DNA of 64,000 nt from Podospora comata (Eukaryota; Ascomycota; Sordariomycetes; Sordariales; Podosporaceae). This document shows, one piece after another, positions 1 to 11,518 of the stretch; position 1 is the first letter of the stretch; each line of letters opens with the position of its first letter. The notes below the pieces were generated by a model that was given only the letters and a program-made list of their open reading frames with translations, was not told the DNA's origin and ran no database searches. Both the position numbers and the translations under genes were made by a program. Location: positions 2,914,001-2,978,000 of the forward strand of contig CP071497.1 in assembly GCA_017354895.1 (NCBI GenBank). Reading direction: 5' to 3'.

Positions 1-1774
1 GGTCGGTCCCGGGAATACCAGCATCGATGTACTCAGCCACTCGCAACCTCATCCAAGTCGAGATGTCATGAAACGTAGACTTTTCCCCATTCATACCCAG
101 CGCCTCGATCCGATCCAACCCGCCAGTCGCCATCCTTTCCTCTTCGCTGACATGAGGGCCCAACCGCTCCGTCAATTCTTGCAGTGAGAATCTCACACTC
201 TTGAGCGGCTCGCCAGGGTAGGTGAGACCATCGCTGATAGACATGTTTTTGCTGCAAACCCAAACACTGGCAAGCCCAGCATCGCACTTGATCTCAACAT
301 TTTGAGCAGCGCGGCCGTCCACAGTGTCCTCCACCAAAGGACAAATCTCAGGTGCGCCCTCTGGCAAGGTCACATAGCCCGGTAACTGAAACTCGGGCGC
401 GCTATTGCGCAGAACAAGCGCGTCCTTGAGTTCAATCCGGTAGTATCCAGTCTGCGAGACGTCTGATCGGACCGGCTTCGGCTCCTTTTCTTCCTCCTCA
501 CCCGCACAGCGCAACGCGCGCGAGAGAAAATGCTCTGGCCATTGAAAGTAACCCCACCAAGAATGTTTGAATGCCCACCCCAAGTCATGGCTGGTGAGGA
601 AATCAGGCTTGGTCGCCGAAGGGTTAAACGCCCGGACGATCTCCTTGTAAAACCGTCCCTGGCTCACGGAGCAAGCTTCCCACATGCATATAGGCCGCTC
701 ACAACGTTCCCTGCTGACTGCGTCCCCGACAGGTGTCGGGTCAAGGAGGCAGTCTGGAATCTCATCCATGAACCGGGGCCACGAGTAGGTCGACTGACTC
801 CCTGACATGGCCAGCGAGAGGCCTTCTGATTTGTGGATGGAGAAAAGGGCGTCTGGGAGGGTCCTTCCTAGCTTCTCATCAAAGTGCGCGTCCAGAAGCA
901 GGGCCGCGATGACCGGTTTGTTGTTTGGGTGGAGAGGACCGCCCGAGTTCTTGACCGCTTTGGACATGATTCGGTACAAATCCTTGTGTCGCTGCTCCTG
1001 GCCTGCCTTTGATTTTGCCGCTTCCATCTCAACCTCAACGTCGCGTAGCTGGGAGATCGTCTTCTCGGTGCGGATGACGTGGATTCGGGGAACGGAACCC
1101 ATGACCTGCTGCTTGCCAAAAGACTGCTGCTGGGCGTGCCTGCTGAGGGTGTCGGGGGAATATTCCTCTTCAATTCGAAACGACTGGCGAGGCAGCCCTT
1201 CCCAGTAGATGTTGTCGGCGGCCAAGGCTTGCCACATGTAAGCAGCCACACGTAGCTTGGAAATGGCGGCATCGAGACTCGAGTGAGTGCTGGAAATGTC
1301 GCCAAACTTGGCTGGTGGGCAGTCGATAAGGAGGGGTGAATCTTTTGCTACCAGAATGGCGAGATGAAGAGGCGGTACTTGGAGGAGGGGGGTGTACCGA
1401 AGGGATAGCTAGCTGCTGTGTCAGTGCCAAAACTCATGAGAAACACCAACAATTCAAGATGAACATACCTCAACCGCGTTGGCGGCATCATTCCCCGATG
1501 TCACAGTGATTTTGTTCAGGCCAGGGGAGAGCATAACCAAGGCCTTGAACTGTCCCAACGACAGCGGCCAGCGCTGGTCAGGGAAGCCGGTGTTGCCATG
1601 CTCATCTTCCACATGAACCAAGACAAAACTGCTTTGCTTGGGTTCGACAACAACAAAGTCCCCGCCCATCCCAGAGGTCGGCTCAATGGAGGCCACACAT
1701 TTGCCTGAAAGCAGAAAGCATCGCTGGTGAACCTCCTCCACCTCGTCAATCTCGGCGTTTTCGATCTCAATCAT
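1..1774 (-). CDS. Metallopep-family (YIL108W-like) zinc metallopeptidase homologue, 3' end missing
   Basis: Two exons are visible: 1774..1469 and 1408..1, with a 60-nt intron (GTATGT...TAG). The frame stays open to the left edge, so the C-terminus is missing. I chose the ATG at 1774 (MIEIENAEIDEVEE); an in-frame ATG at 1858 is possible. Recognised segments include PPLHLAILVAKDSPLLIDCP, an R-T-E-K-T-I-S-Q-L-R stretch and TYSWPRFMDEIP, all of which I associate with the fungal putative peptidase family (Metallopep, PF12044; yeast YIL108W). This is a soluble, non-secreted family of unclear substrate. In place of the expected H-E-x-x-H I read F-Y-K-E-I-V-R-A-F (about 631-651), so both zinc-binding His appear lost and the protein may be a pseudoenzyme. 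Family assignment is from memory of motifs. Confidence 0.75.
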
Positions 1775-3385
1775 GGTGACAAGATCACATACAGGCTGTA
1801 GGTAAAGAGGACAATAAAGACGGAGATTTGACAGAGACAAGACGCTGGAGAACACCAAGTGTAATAGTTAACAAAATGTCGGTGACGCGCTCCAGCTTTC
1901 ATGGTGGTGGTATTGTTCCAGGCAGAAGATGGAGCCCTGGGGTGATGCCCCACAGATGCCTGGACACAAGAACCAGGCCCCTGCCTAGCGCACCGATGGT
2001 AGGCCGCTGTGGGGCCTCGGCCCTGTCAAAGACGGAGTGGCGCCTGGGGTGTATCAACGTCGACATGCATCGGCAGGCAGATGGGTGAATGGAAATTGCG
2101 ATCTGTTTTTGATGCCAGTCCCGGTATATGGTGAGAATCTTCCTCACGTCCCAGACAAATGCCCAAGAGCGCAATGAAAAAAAAAAAAAAAAAAAACAGA
2201 GCCGGTCAGACTTCCATCAAACACCCACCCCATCCGAGCGGCCAAAGGCAAGTCCTCGAGAGACGGGGTATAGATCGATCATCGCCACTTTCTGTTCCAA
2301 ATCCCAGCACGAGTGCCAGGCAGAAAAATAGCGAAAGTAAAAGGGCCTCACTGTGTAGGTGTCGAGGATATCGTTCATCAACCCGGGTGGGATCTGTGGC
2401 TCCGTTGGAGAATACAAAAGAGGACGACTACTATAGAAATGATTCTCTGAAGTATTGTCGACATCAGCAAAAAAAAAGAAAGAAAAAAAGATTGGAATTC
2501 TAGCAAAGAAGTCGAGAATATATACTGGGCAGTGGTGGCTAGTGCGCCGCTGCATTCACTCGCACGGGCCAGGTGAAGTTTTGGGGGGGAGAGCAACCAG
2601 CAGAGCAACGAAGCAGGCCGGTCCTGTGATGATGGGAGCTCCAAGTGGGCCAAGATGTTAGCTGGAGATCAAGCTTCCCGAGCCATCAAGCCTTGTGGTG
2701 GTAGGCAGTAAATACGGTGGAGGATCAACATGGGAATTGGACGTCTTGCTGAGGTATCATCCGAAGAGTTGGGACAACAACGGCGGAGACTGTCTCAAGC
2801 ACCACCACGTGGAATCAAGCCCCAGACGGGAGTGACGCAACCTGGAACCACGTCAGTGTGGACCAATGGCTGAAGCACAGGAGAGGTCAGTGAAAAGGAC
2901 AAAGACGTTGCACAATACTAGCATCAGGGGCACCACCAGGCCAAATGACAGAGGCACAAAGAACGGTCCAAATGAGCTGGCGTTAAGCAAGCAACGGGAG
3001 CAGTACCCCCGAGCTACCCGAGTCCCTCACTCAAATAAGCTTCGACCAAGGTGTCTCCCATCTAGCGGCCGACATGAACCAGACACGGACGGCAATTTAT
3101 AGTTTGCGCCTGCTCCCCTTTCTCTTGGACCGCAACGGCCATAAGCGCAACGTGGGTGACGTATGAATAAGTTCCCAGCCATTGCAACGTACCACAGCTT
3201 CTCTTCTCTGTTTCCAGTCTTACCAGCCATCCTCGACAGCTTCAGCACCCCTTCAAGAACCAGTGCTGTCGTCGTGTGACAAGACCATCACCAACGACTC
3301 GTCGTCAACACTCCCCCGCCGCCGCCGCCTCACCCACGCTGCAACCATTCTACCACCACATCGATAACCCCTTGCGCCCGGGGCT
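1775..3385. other. Intergenic region, divergent promoters
   Basis: This is the shared upstream region of the metallopeptidase (minus) and the TVP38-type gene (plus). It carries a pure A-run near 2177-2197 and an A-rich purine tract near 2468-2490. I see no convincing coding exon; the short ORFs have no recognisable protein features. Confidence 0.6.
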
Positions 3386-4703
3386 ATGGGGCCCGACGAG
3401 ATCGAGATGGTACCGCCCAAGACGCCACGCGGTTTGCCCCCCTCAGAAACAGATTACCAGCCCGTCAACTGGAAGAGGCTCTTTTTGCGCCCAAAGTACC
3501 TGGCCATGTGGGTGGTCTTGGTGATTATTATCATTCTGACCGCCATCATTACCATCTACCACGACAAGGTTGTTGAGGTAGGTGATATTCGACACTTTGA
3601 CAATGTATGTGGTGGCAAGCAAGAGATACTGACTGCGCATCCTCTCCAGCATCTTCGGCCCTTTGCCGAGCAAGTGCGCCATCTACCCGGCGGGTGGCTA
3701 ATACCAATCGTCATCCTCATCGTGATATCGTTTCCACCTCTATTTGGCCACGAAATCATTGCATTACTGTGCGGAGTAGTATACGGATTATGGATTGGCT
3801 TCGGCATCGTGGCGGCAGGCACTTTTTTGGGAGAAGGTAGGTGGCATTCGTGCCGTGGCTGGTGATGGCAGTGTCAAGATGCTGACAGGCCCAAACACAG
3901 TTGGTACTTGGTTCGCCTTCAAGTATCTATTTCGACAAAAGTCGGAGAAGCTCGAAAGAACAAGCTTGAGCTACGGCGCCCTGGCGCGCATCACTCGTGA
4001 TGGGGGTTTCTGGGTATACCGCTGCCTGTCTTGAGACTAGAATTATCAGGCGACTAACATGTGGACGGTATAGATTGTCCTGATTATTCGCTTCTCGGCG
4101 ATACCTACCCACTTTTCCACCGCCGTCTTTTCCACGTGCGGCGTGAACTTCTGGATCTTTGCCATTGCGACGTTCCTTACGCTTCCGAAACAGATCTTTC
4201 TCGTCTATCTCGGTGTCCTCCTACTCCAAGATAAGCCGGACGACGCGCCCAAGAACATTGTGTTTGGTATCGCGTTTGTGTTGACCATTGTCATGGCAGG
4301 CTACATCGGTTTCAAGATGCGGTTTGTTAAGAAGATCTTGATCGAGGAACAAGAGGAAAGGAGAAAGGCTTTAGCAATGCCGACGATGGATGACACGGTC
4401 AATACCGGGGATGGGGTCTTGGACACAGAAAGACGCGAGGTTCGTGATCCGTGGACGGTGGAGGCGCAACACAAGTTTCTAAACAGGTCGAGTCAGTATG
4501 AGGCCCTTTCCCAGAACGACTTTAGCATAGCGATGCCAGGTCCTGCCGCCGGAAACCACACGCCGCTTGGTGAACCCTCCAAGGGACCGTCCACTGCGCC
4601 ATCCGGGTGGACGACAGAGGCTGTCAACACACCCGATAGTCCAGGAACGCCGCCAAACGAGTACTTCGGGCAGCAACCGGCAAAAGGGTTTCAGTGGGTG
4701 TGA
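3386..4703 (+). CDS. SNARE-associated Golgi / TVP38-TMEM64 family membrane protein
   Basis: Four exons join to a 373-aa protein: 3386..3577, 3650..3836, 3901..4013 and 4074..4703. Phases agree at every junction. The protein has a cytosolic N-terminus, a first TM segment (about residues 37-57), then the SNARE-associated (VTT/DedA-like) domain with the hallmark FPPLFGHEIIALLCGVVYG, GTFLGE and a polar/Gly-rich WFAFKYLF stretch. Further TM segments follow near NFWIFAIATFLTLPKQIFL and NIVFGIAFVLTIVMAGYIGF, and then a hydrophilic Ser/Pro-rich tail of about 130 residues. Family members are Golgi/endosomal membrane proteins implicated in vesicle traffic and lipid scrambling. The fungal tail is variable and may be regulatory. 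Start chosen because it is the first ATG giving the conserved N-terminal region. Confidence 0.85.
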
Positions 4704-5232
4704 GGGATGGTGTTGCATCAAAATGCGCCATGTTACCTTGAGTTTGGATATGGAGATTGGAGCGAAACAAAGAGCAAACAGTAGTGCATGGGCGTCAGGT
4801 GATGTTTTTCTGGCGGCGATGATTTGTTGAATTGCTGAGGGGCAGGGGCCACGTATTTCCAGCGCTGCCAAGTGGACTTGGCCAGAGGGCAGAGCTTTGA
4901 GCTCTTCTCAACAGGGCTTCGTTTATCGAACCTATGGTTCCAATGACACTCGAGATTGGGATCTATTGCAGATAGAGCTATGCAAGTACATTACCAACAT
5001 CCTGGCTTGCGTTGACTGGGCTGTGCAAAGCCAAGACTGTTTGTTGGTGCTTTTTGGTGATGGCATCATCAAAAGAGGCCTTCTTGGGTCTTCCAATGAT
5101 TTTGTAACTTCATCGAAGTCAGAGGGTTCACGATGGTGTAAAACGGAAGGAAAGCAGAGCAACTGAGGATCCGCCATCAACCGTTCAACATCACCACACC
5201 TCTATACGATATATCAACACTCCAATCAACAA
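4704..5232. other. Intergenic region, nothing recognised
   Basis: No coding exon or RNA gene is apparent between the TVP38-type gene and the decayed secreted-protein gene. Confidence 0.5.
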
Positions 5233-5705
5233 ATGAAGCTCCTCGCCTTCCTGGCCTTGGCGGCGCTGATGTTGCCGCTCTGTGCACCAGCTCCTCGAAT
5301 ATCAACAGAGAGATGGAGGAGGCTATTGCGAGGGAAACTGGCGAGGTTAGGTTGCTGTATGAGGAGTTTAGCTCTTCGAGGAGCGCGTGGAGGGCTGTTC
5401 TGGAGCTGCAGGCGGTTCGGTTGGCGGGTAGGTGTGAGGGGTTAATAATGAGGTTGGTGGGGTTGGTGGCTGGTGAGGTTGGGGAGTGTATTAGTGCTTT
5501 GGGGGTGAGGTTTGCGGAGGTGACTACGGCGATGGGGGTGAGCACTACGGCGACGAGTGTCGCGGGTGGGGTTGTTGACACGGGGTGTTTGATGGGGGTT
5601 GTGGGGGGTTGTTGGGGTGGTGGGGGCAGTGGTTGGGCTTTGAGGATAGGAGGACGAAAGTGGAAGAGGTTGCTGGTTGATGGGGCTATGTTTCATCATT
5701 ATTAA
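5233..5705 (+). pseudogene. Eroded, frameshifted member of the secreted GPI-type family found at 10.6-12.3 kb
   Basis: The ATG at 5233 opens a clear signal peptide (MKLLAFLALAALMLPL), but that frame then encodes an unrelated Arg-rich tail. The frame starting near 5280 (LCTSSSNINREMEEAIARE and onward to 5705) resembles the conserved core of the two secreted proteins at 10567-11268 and 11519-12250. All three have a Ser-x-Trp followed by a Cys exactly 15 residues after the Trp, a second Cys 18-24 residues later, and a similar S-T-x-(T/A)-x-x-A-G-x-V-x-x-T-G near the end. There is no room for an intron at the frame change, so I read this as a paralogue disabled by a frameshift and loss of its N-terminal half. 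A sequencing error, or two unrelated ORFs, cannot be excluded. Confidence 0.45.
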
Positions 5706-5778
5706 AATTATTTGTACAGAAAAGAGCGTCATCTGGTTGCTGTTTCCGAGCATGTATTCCGTCTAGTAAGGCCAAAAC

Positions 5779-7947
5779 CTAAAACGGCCGCTCCGAAGGT
5801 CTCCCAACAGGTGTGTCAGGCGACACTGGTTCCATCATGCTCACCCTCCCAGGCCTCCAGTTGGGTCCGACAGTAGACGTTAGTGGTGAAGGGGTTCTAT
5901 CTCTTCCTTCATCGGCCGACGGCAAAGACCCAACCGTTGAGGGTGCCCGATGCTGCTCCTGCTGCGGTTCCATCGCTTTACTCCCGCTGTCCGCCCCAGC
6001 CTTGACACCAGGAAGCTCAAACACACCCGACGGGTTCTCCGCCACAGCCGGCAGCGGCTTTTGCACCTCCCTCCCGTCAAGCTCCGTGTTAGGCTTGACC
6101 GCCGTACCATCCCCATCCAACTCCACAGTGCCACCCGACGTCCCAGTCTCATTTGGGGACACCCCCGTCACCATGCCCGGACTCGGCCCCGAACCTGAAT
6201 GCGAGTAGCCCATCGTCGTAGGCGTTGACCTCGCGCCGGACACGTCCGCTGCTGAAAAGGGCACCGAGCTGGACCCGTTCTGCATTGTCGACTCTGACGC
6301 GTGCCTGAAGGAGGGCGAGTTGAAGACGGGTCCCTTGAGGACTGACTCGTCTGGCTCGGGCTCCTTGGCTGTGTAGGTTGATCCGATCCATTTTCTGCGT
6401 TTGCGGAGGAAGCAAAGCGCTATGCCGCCTGCGATGAGGCCGACGCCGAGGACGGCGCCAACGACGATGCCGGCTATGGCGCCGGTGCTGAGGTTGGAGC
6501 TGCCTGAGGAGGAGTTGCTGGATGGGTCGAGGTCGGCGTTTGGGTCGTCGGGGGAGGTGATGGGGATGATGGTTTCTTGGGCGCCTTGGTTCCAGATGCA
6601 GGAGGAGAGGTTGAAGGTTTTGCGTTCGTAGTCTACGGAGAGGTAGCTGAGGAATGTTAGTCTTGATTTTTTTTTTGAGGTGAGACGCTGGGGGACATAC
6701 GCTTCTTGTAGGAATGTTCGGCCGAGTGTGTACTGCGAGGAGCTGTTGGCTCGTCGCAAGGGGAAGTAGTGGCTGGTGTTGGCTACCAGAGGAACCTCGG
6801 CTGTCAGGTCAAACGCGGCATAGGGGAGGACAATGGTTACGGTGTCTCCGCCCGACCTGACATCAGAAAGTCTGAAAGAGACTTGTGCGTCCGAGTCGAG
6901 GAGTCTGTTTCTGTGTGTGTCATTCACAAGATACAAACCTGATTCCTCATCGAGTTGCAGTCCAAACGCTTCCTCAAACGCTTCACAAGCTTCTTCTGGC
7001 AGCCAGATGTTGGGGTCTGTCGAGTCGATGAACATCTCGATGGGTTCGTTAAGGAGGGTGGCAGAGTTGGATCCGCTGTAGCTGATGGACTGGACCACAA
7101 CCACCAAGTCTCGGGTGATGTCTTCTGCCAAAGAAAACGACACCGAATTCTCCCTGAATCGAGACGTGTCATATCCGGAGAACACTAACTGGCCGTAGAC
7201 CTGTTTCAGCCGGTATTTCGCCCCGGCTGTGTAGCTGTAGCTGAGACTTGGAATTTTCTTTTGGTCTTTCAGGGTCGTCAAGAAGGATGGCGATGAGGTG
7301 TTGGCCAAGGAAGTGAAATTCATGGGCTGATTGCTGAGACCAAAGATGCCCCTGAAAGAGAACAATGTTAGCTTTCACATCAGTTCCTTCAAGAGGACGG
7401 ATCACATACAGATAAAACGGCTCTGGAGCAGCTATCATGCCCACTGTCTGGTCGTCAAACTCGGGCCCGTTGAGCCCCAGACCCAACTTTTCCAGCCCAA
7501 ACTGAACTCCCACATCGTACCCAAGATGCGCCCCAAGTCCAACGCCGTCATGGTTGATCCCGTATTGGCCTATGTCTTGCCAGGTCGAGGACTTGTTGGG
7601 GTCAAACAAGTTGCCTCTTGAAACGGCGCAGTGGGGAGGTTTGGTGCCAAATGCCTCTCGTGAGCAGGCAAGTTCTGTTAGTGGCACTAGTGTATGGGGT
7701 GATGCTGTTGAAGGGAGCACCCTGATGAACTGCTCCGGTGTGCCGACCCGGATGTCGAATGTGCTCCATGGGCCATCGTTACCTTCGCTGGTTTTGTGTC
7801 AGCAGTGATAATTTTGGCAAGACGTTGCGAGACTGGAACGTACAAGTACTGACTACCAGGAATTACAAGAGGGCCTGGCTTGTCGTTTTGCGCAGCTGTC
7901 TTGGCAACCAAGAAGGCACCTGCAAATAGGCCTTTTGAGGGGCGCAT
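5779..7947 (-). CDS. Membrane-anchored pepsin-like (A1) aspartic protease homologue, one catalytic Asp missing
   Basis: Four exons (7947..7844, 7787..7410, 7351..6701, 6646..5779) give 666 aa. The last intron (6700..6647, 54 nt) is in frame and stop-free, but splicing restores the family-typical LGRTFLQEAYLSVDYERK. The N-terminus has a short secretion signal, followed by FEGNDGPWSTFDIRVGTPEQ, the usual start of fungal pepsin-like proteins. The second active-site region is present as MFIDSTDPNIWLPEEACEAF. The first, expected as D-T-G/S, reads VLPSTASPHTLVPL with no Asp. A TM helix (about residues 400-425, GAIAGIVVGAVLGVGLIAGG) is followed by KRRK and a long Ser/Pro-rich cytosolic tail. Probably a catalytically inactive or altered surface sensor-like member of this fungal family; that role is inference. 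Confidence 0.8.
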
Positions 7948-8641
7948 TTTGAAATTATATGAACACAGAATAGCGTACTAAAGGTCGTTCATTTTCCCTT
8001 TGTAAAAGGGCCACGGTCAAGTTGTCATGTCTGTGAGGGTAGCAAACAACAACATCTCGCCGAAATTCTCGTGGGCTCACTACCTTTTCGCCTTCTACCC
8101 TTGATGATCGCTGACGACTTCTTTTGATGAACCCAGACATTCGCAACACCGGGATGCCACCCCATGACGTGAGAACCGGGCGAGTGTTGTCAGGGGCGTG
8201 GCCCCAAGTCAGAGACGTCACCCCGCAGCGGACCCCCTGTCCGTCTATCGTCAATGCAACCCTCCACACCCAATCAACAAAACCGACGAGCCAACCACTT
8301 GCCTCTTCCAGAAGCTCCACTGCCTTGGCTTCCACTTGTCAAGCCAGGTCCCCGCAGCATGCCCAGGTTCCTGGCAGACCTGCAGGTGCATCGATGCCGG
8401 ATTGGGCCTGACAGCGCTCAAAACAAGATGTCGAGAATTCGGGAACCGGATGGCCAGGACGTGGCAGGCGTGGCAGACGATGGCAGGGCTATGGTACCCT
8501 GCATGGGATTTGACATTTGGAATAAAATCACTGACCCATCTCCTGTTTTCCCGTGGTTCTGCCAGAGCTCTTCAAGTGCTTCGACATTCGTTGCCTTTCG
8601 CTCGTTCAACCAACGCCAACGTTATTGGTCAAGGGTCAACC
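7948..8641. other. Divergent promoter region
   Basis: This is the upstream region of the minus-strand pepsin-like gene and the plus-strand Thr-rich wall protein. ORFs here read through into the signal peptide of the latter but lack their own protein features. Confidence 0.5.
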
Positions 8642-10240
8642 ATGCTGTCGTCTTTGAAGACATTAGCGCCCTTGGGGCTGCTGATCGCGAATGTTGTAGC
8701 CTCTAGAGATGATGATGGTAAGCACCACACCCAACTATAGATTCAACTCGACAAAAGTAGCACAAGAACTGACAGTGGACAAGGGGACGACGTTCGCTTC
8801 AGAGTTGATAGCACCACAATCTACGACCCCCAATGCACGGCCAGTGTGACGGTGTACAACACAACAGTGGTGCAAAAGACACAGTTTGTTGACTACATCG
8901 TCAACATTACAAAAACCAACACTTGTTACGAGTCTACGACTCTGACGCTCAACTATACCGTGTCTGTCACCAACACAGACACAGACTTGGTCACTATCAC
9001 CAACACCGGCACCGACCTGGTTACCATCACAAACACCGATACCGACTCTGTGACCATCACCAACACCGACACAGACTCTGTCACCATCACAACGACTGAC
9101 ACAGATGCCGTAACAATCACAACGACTGACACAGATGCTGTCACCATTACCACTACCGATACAGATGCCGTTACCATCACCACTACGGACACTGATGCAG
9201 TCACAATCACAACAACTGACACCGACTCGACCACCATCACCAGAACTGTCTACACGACCACCTATGACCCCTGCCCAAAGTCATGCTCCATCTCCGCCGC
9301 CAGCGTCCACCTCTACTACTGGCCCACGGACAGGCCGTACACCTACCCAACAACCTATGTCGACCCCTCGCTGTCCTACACCTTCACCTCTCCCTCGGTC
9401 TACATGTACATCCCCTCCGCCCAGGGCGTCAACACCCTAGGCGAGCGCGTGGAACCCTCCACAACAAACTGGATCCTTCCTCTCGACCTCTACGAAGTCT
9501 CCACCATCGCCCGCGGCTCCAACGCCACCAGGCAGCTCACCCTCGCCGACCTGGGAACCAACTGCCCGCAAACCTACAACCCGACCGCCATCGCCACCAT
9601 TCCGAGGGACTGCGACCCCATGCTTGCAGCCCCCAGCCAAGTCCGATCCTGGGCCTATCCTTGCAACGCCTGCGGCCGGTTCGGTCTCTTCGACCCCCCC
9701 TATGCAGTCCCGACGACCACTGGACTTCTCGGCCCGTCGACCGTTGTGGTTACCGCCGAGCCGATCACGGTGACTGCCCCTCCTGTGGTTGAGACTTCTC
9801 CCCCTCCACCACCACCGCCACCCCCCGTGACAACGGGAGCGCTGGTGATCGAGTACCGCGACGAGGATGGAAATATCGTCTCAGCGACGACGATTGCCAC
9901 GACGGGGGTTAGCGGTGGTACATCGACTAGCACTGTTGTCGTTGCTTCCACGAACACGGATGGTTCAGCTCTCCCCACAGAGACAGGAATGGTCCCGGAG
10001 CCATCGGGTGGTGAAAGTTCAAACATTTTTACCATACTCCCCACGGACACTATTATTCCACAGCCGGGAGAGACTGGTTTGCCGACAGCAACGACAGGTG
10101 CGCCTGACGATGAGCCGCCTGTTGAGGTGACGTCGCTGCCTACTACGACGGTGGCGACGGCGGCGGGGAGGAAGCTTGTTGCTTCGGGGTCGCTGTGGTG
10201 GGTTATGCCTAGTGTGGCGGGGATTTTGTTTTGTTTGTAA
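8642..10240 (+). CDS. Thr-rich repeat, GPI-anchored cell-wall/surface protein
   Basis: Exons 8642..8717 and 8784..10240 give 510 aa. Exon 1 encodes the signal peptide (MLSSLKTLAPLGLLIANVVAS). After a Cys-containing segment comes a tandem array of a 10-residue unit of the form V-T-I-T-x-T-D-T-D-x (about eight copies, 30 bp each). Next are a Tyr/Pro-rich domain with several Cys, a poly-Pro stretch and a Ser/Thr/Gly-rich stalk. The C-terminus (SGSLWWVMPSVAGILFCL) is a typical hydrophobic GPI-attachment signal. The Thr repeats are probably heavily O-mannosylated. I recognise no enzyme domain; a structural or adhesin-like wall protein is the best description. Confidence 0.75.
8970..9245 (+). repeat. 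30-bp coding minisatellite in the Thr-rich protein
   Basis: About eight or nine tandem copies of a 30-bp unit encode V-T-I-T-x-T-D-T-D-x. The third copy onward is the most regular. Codon third positions differ between copies, so the peptide is conserved more strongly than the DNA. Confidence 0.85.
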
Positions 10241-10566
10241 TTTGTAATGTATTTTTACATGATTTGATGATCGTTTGGGTTAGAGAAATAACAAGGAAGC
10301 GTACTTTTTGAAGATTAAAAAGCGCCGTGGGTTTATATATTGGGTGATGAACGTGCATTGCGGCGCTGTCTGTGTAACTTCAGGCGTTCAGGGGGTCTGA
10401 CGAAATGAATGTTGTAGTGTTTCTTGCCCTTTTGAGTGTCAAGGTGCTGAATGAACAAGGCGTGGCGAAATAAAAGCTCAATACATGCAGGTACTTCAAA
10501 GCTGGAATTGGAAGATAGGAGGTACCTTATTGAACACGAGGTGCTCTATGTTCAGATCTTCTTCCT
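10241..10566. other. Convergent 3' intergenic region
   Basis: The 3' ends of the Thr-rich gene (plus) and the secreted GPI-type gene (minus) face each other here. The stretch is A+T-rich with no gene visible. Confidence 0.5.
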
Positions 10567-11268
10567 CTACAAGCCGCCCATCACACCCGCAACAGCAACC
10601 CCCACAACCGCCACACCCATCACATAACCAGTCTCCCTTACTGCTCCAGCGGTGCTGGTGCTCGTCGTGCCAGTGGTACTCGCCCCCCCCTCCCCATCGT
10701 CATCAGTCTCCTCCCCATCATCCCCCTCATCACCACCCGCACTCCCAGCCGGAGCAGCCCCCAAAACCTCCACCAAACCACCCGGACTCAACTCGCCATT
10801 CAGCACCCTCTGCGCAGTAACACACCCCCCCACATCAGTAGCCACATGCGCAAGCATAATCGCTACTGTGTCCACTTCGTCAAACACAGTCGCACATTCA
10901 ACCGCGAAGTTTGTCACGTCAACTTTGTGCTTCGAGATCCAGGAACTGTGCGCCGCGTTCCAGCTGCTAATGACTGTGCCGGCTGCGGTGCGGGACCAGT
11001 TTTGCGCCCAGGAGCACTGCTCGCTGAGGTCGGTAATGGTGGATTGGCCGGTGGAGAAGTCGTCCAGCATGCTTGGGATGAGGTCGGGGTGTTGGGTGGG
11101 CCGGTCACGGTTGAGGGATGAGTAGCTTTGCTCACAGGGGGATGTGGTAGTGCGGGTTGGTGTTGGCGAGGCTGTTGCGGTGGTTGCTTCTTGTCTGGGT
11201 TGGGGATGGGGGAGGTTGGGGGACGCCGTGGCGAGGGTGAGGAAGGGGAGGGTTGTGGCGAGCTTCAT
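10567..11268 (-). CDS. Secreted, probably GPI-anchored protein of unknown function, copy A
   Basis: A single exon encodes 233 aa. A signal peptide (MKLATTLPFLTLATAS) is followed by a Thr/Pro-rich segment, a helical core of about 120 residues with four Cys and the S-W-(x14)-C spacing shared with the next gene, an acidic Gly-rich linker (GDEGDDGEETDDDGEG), and a Ser/Thr stretch leading into a hydrophobic tail (ETGYVMGVAVVGVAVAGVMGGL). The tail fits GPI attachment. No catalytic motif is recognised. It resembles fungal DUF-type 'infection structure' secreted proteins, but I cannot name the family. Confidence 0.7.
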   Translation of the reverse strand: MKLATTLPFLTLATASPNLPHPQPRQEATTATASPTPTRTTTSPCEQSYSSLNRDRPTQHPDLIPSMLDDFSTGQSTITDLSEQCSWAQNWSRTAAGTVISSWNAAHSSWISKHKVDVTNFAVECATVFDEVDTVAIMLAHVATDVGGCVTAQRVLNGELSPGGLVEVLGAAPAGSAGGDEGDDGEETDDDGEGGASTTGTTSTSTAGAVRETGYVMGVAVVGVAVAGVMGGL

Positions 11269-11518
11269 CTTGGGTGGTGTTCAAATTGGAAAGTTTCGGT
11301 TGAGAAGAGTATGGGTGATGGCCGGTGAGGTAGCAGCGTGGTTCATGTGCGCGGTTTTAAGGGAATTTGTCGAAATAGGTGGGTCGTGGCGGTAGGATCA
11401 CCATCCATGTGGTTGTGAGTAATGGATTCAACGAGCGGTCTCGCATCGCCCCACGATCAGCGTTGAATATAACCATCGAGACCGAGGCTGCCATTTGTTT
11501 TACCCGCGCTTGGCGTCC

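Noticed and set aside
8970-9245. CRISPR-like array
   Set aside because: The repeats are contiguous 30-bp coding units without spacers, in a eukaryotic gene.
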